Positions 62,844 through 64,000 of a stretch of 64,000 nucleotides of DNA are shown piece after piece. How positions within the stretch are numbered: the first letter of the stretch is position 1; every line of letters starts with the position of its first letter. Position numbers and translations under genes: made by a program. This DNA is from Picocystis sp. L7 (taxonomy: Eukaryota > Chlorophyta > Picocystophyceae > Picocystales > Picocystaceae), in contig QXJR01000015.1 in assembly GCA_020975725.1 (NCBI GenBank), positions 372,001 through 436,000 on the forward strand, read 5' to 3'. The notes under the pieces were generated by a model. The model was not told the origin of the DNA. It was given only the letters and a program-made list of their open reading frames with translations, and ran no database searches.

Positions 62844-63848
62844 ATGTCCAGGCTGTCTGTCAAAATGGCGTTCGATCGACGAACACTGCGATGCGGACTG
62901 GTGACGATGCTGGCAGGATATGCGGTCACGCTATCCATGGTCGCCTTTTCCAACATGGGACCGCTGCACATGCTGCACGAGATGGAAAAAGCGAGGCGGA
63001 CGGAGGATCGACGGGTGTTGGAAAACCTGCCCGAATCCAACGCCAAGTACGCCTACGCATTCTATCTGCCGTATGACACAAGCTTGCAGCAGATGTGCGC
63101 CTTGGTCGTGCAAGTCAAGGATACGTACACACTCGCCGATCCTGCGCTCGGTGTCGACCTGGTGGTGTTGCACATCCGAGATGTTCCAGATCAAATACGA
63201 TCCCTGCTGGAGCATCAAACCAGGGTGAAGTTCCAGCGCTTGCAGTCCCCCAAGTACAAGGAAAAGCACAGGCTCTGGGAAAGCTTTGCGAAGTTCAAAG
63301 GGTTGGCATCTCTCAAATATGAGCGTGTGGTCTACATGGGTACGAACACCCTGGTCCGAGGAAACTTTGATCACCTATTCACCCTCTCTCCTTACATAAC
63401 AAGCTTGGCAGCTCCACGCATCTACTGGTTAAAACAACCAATGCTTTCTGACCAGGGACCCATAGTTCTAGATCCTGGCCACCCTCTGATGATCGCCGTA
63501 GGACATGGAAAGATGACATCGCCATGGCTGCTGGATAAATCAACTTCAGAGCTGGAATGGATCAACACGTACTTCCTTGAACATGCAATGTTGTTTGACA
63601 GCTTCTTATCCCTCTCCACAGAAGAGTTTACACCTGGTACACCACGATACAAGTTGTGGGGGAAAAAGTTCCAACAACCACCTGCAGAGATACTCAATCG
63701 CACACGCATTGTTCACTTCTTCCCTGGTCATGAGCCCTGGACAATGGAATCTGAACAGATCGGTACACTTCCTTCCCCCGAGTTACGTAGAATTTTTTCT
63801 TCTTGGTATGAATCTGCATCAACATGCCTCGAAATCGATTCCACCTGA
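62844..63848 (+). CDS. GT8-like glycosyltransferase, type II membrane protein
   Basis: A 334-residue protein with an N-terminal anchor (LVTMLAGYAVTLSMVAFSNM, about 19-38), then a GT-A fold of the glycogenin/galactinol-synthase kind. AYAFYLPYDTSLQQMCALVV is the nucleotide-binding start. In place of the metal-binding DxD the sequence reads YERVVYMGTNTLVRGNFDHL, so the first Asp of the usual Y-D-x-D is missing and activity or metal use may differ. AAPRIYWLKQPM and VHFFPGHEPW follow the family pattern. It probably acts in the Golgi lumen; donor and acceptor are unknown. Single exon. The ATG could also be 62865 (MAFDRR). Confidence 0.78.
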   Translation: MSRLSVKMAFDRRTLRCGLVTMLAGYAVTLSMVAFSNMGPLHMLHEMEKARRTEDRRVLENLPESNAKYAYAFYLPYDTSLQQMCALVVQVKDTYTLADPALGVDLVVLHIRDVPDQIRSLLEHQTRVKFQRLQSPKYKEKHRLWESFAKFKGLASLKYERVVYMGTNTLVRGNFDHLFTLSPYITSLAAPRIYWLKQPMLSDQGPIVLDPGHPLMIAVGHGKMTSPWLLDKSTSELEWINTYFLEHAMLFDSFLSLSTEEFTPGTPRYKLWGKKFQQPPAEILNRTRIVHFFPGHEPWTMESEQIGTLPSPELRRIFSSWYESASTCLEIDST

Positions 63849-64000
63849 ATTCAGTTCATTGAAATAGATGAACGTATGCGCACTGGGCAAGGCACATTTT
63901 ATAAAGCCAATTTAGCAGGACACATCTTGGAATGCACAGTTGTGATGCATGGATAGGGCTGAATCTGCATGGACTCAAAGTATACTTGTTTCTGGATGAC
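63849..64000. other. 3' flank of GT8-like gene
   Basis: AT-rich downstream sequence to the window edge, with TTTTATAAAGCC near 63897. Nothing else is seen. Confidence 0.3.

Overview
The window is nuclear DNA of a compact, gene-dense, intron-poor eukaryote, most likely a unicellular green-lineage alga. Supporting genes are a LOW PSII ACCUMULATION 1-type protein, a plant-type GABA transaminase, a D-type cyclin with an LxCxE motif, and plastid-looking rhodanese and GET3 proteins. The species cannot be named from the sequence. Most genes have no intron or one short intron (roughly 70-160 nt) near the start codon, with GT-AG ends and a branch-like RCTGAC. Gene starts and promoters look more GC-rich than gene ends, and many genes lie head to head.

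Region 1 (1-39 kb) is ordinary housekeeping sequence: PAM16, UBL5, GABA transaminase, an ABHD17-like hydrolase, TFIIE-alpha, a membrane-anchored M14 carboxypeptidase, LPA1, a tandem-ATPase GET3, PPC decarboxylase, CMC2, an ML-domain lipid-binding protein, cyclin D, phosphatidylserine decarboxylase, a rhodanese, ZNHIT1/SWC6, a GT4 glycosyltransferase, NUP155, RanBP1, a FAF2-like UAS/UBX protein and a HEMK2-type methyltransferase. A minisatellite of 19 units (about 38.1-39.2 kb) lies upstream of HEMK2.

Region 2 (39.7-57.6 kb) is a three-level nest of mobile elements. A Crypton-like tyrosine-recombinase transposon (minus strand) is split by Ty3/gypsy-type LTR element A (plus strand, 40483-56081). 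Element A is in turn split inside gag by a related LTR element B (minus strand, 41523-49283). Each pair of LTRs is equal in length and appears identical, and each insertion has a 4-bp target duplication, so both are recent. Both elements carry a cytosine-C5 DNA methyltransferase domain inside pol, between RNase H and integrase. This is the most interesting content of the window.

Region 3 (57.6-64 kb) holds a perfect inverted repeat and a G/T-rich repeat, then a nardilysin-type M16 peptidase, a coiled-coil protein of unknown role and a GT8-like type II membrane glycosyltransferase.
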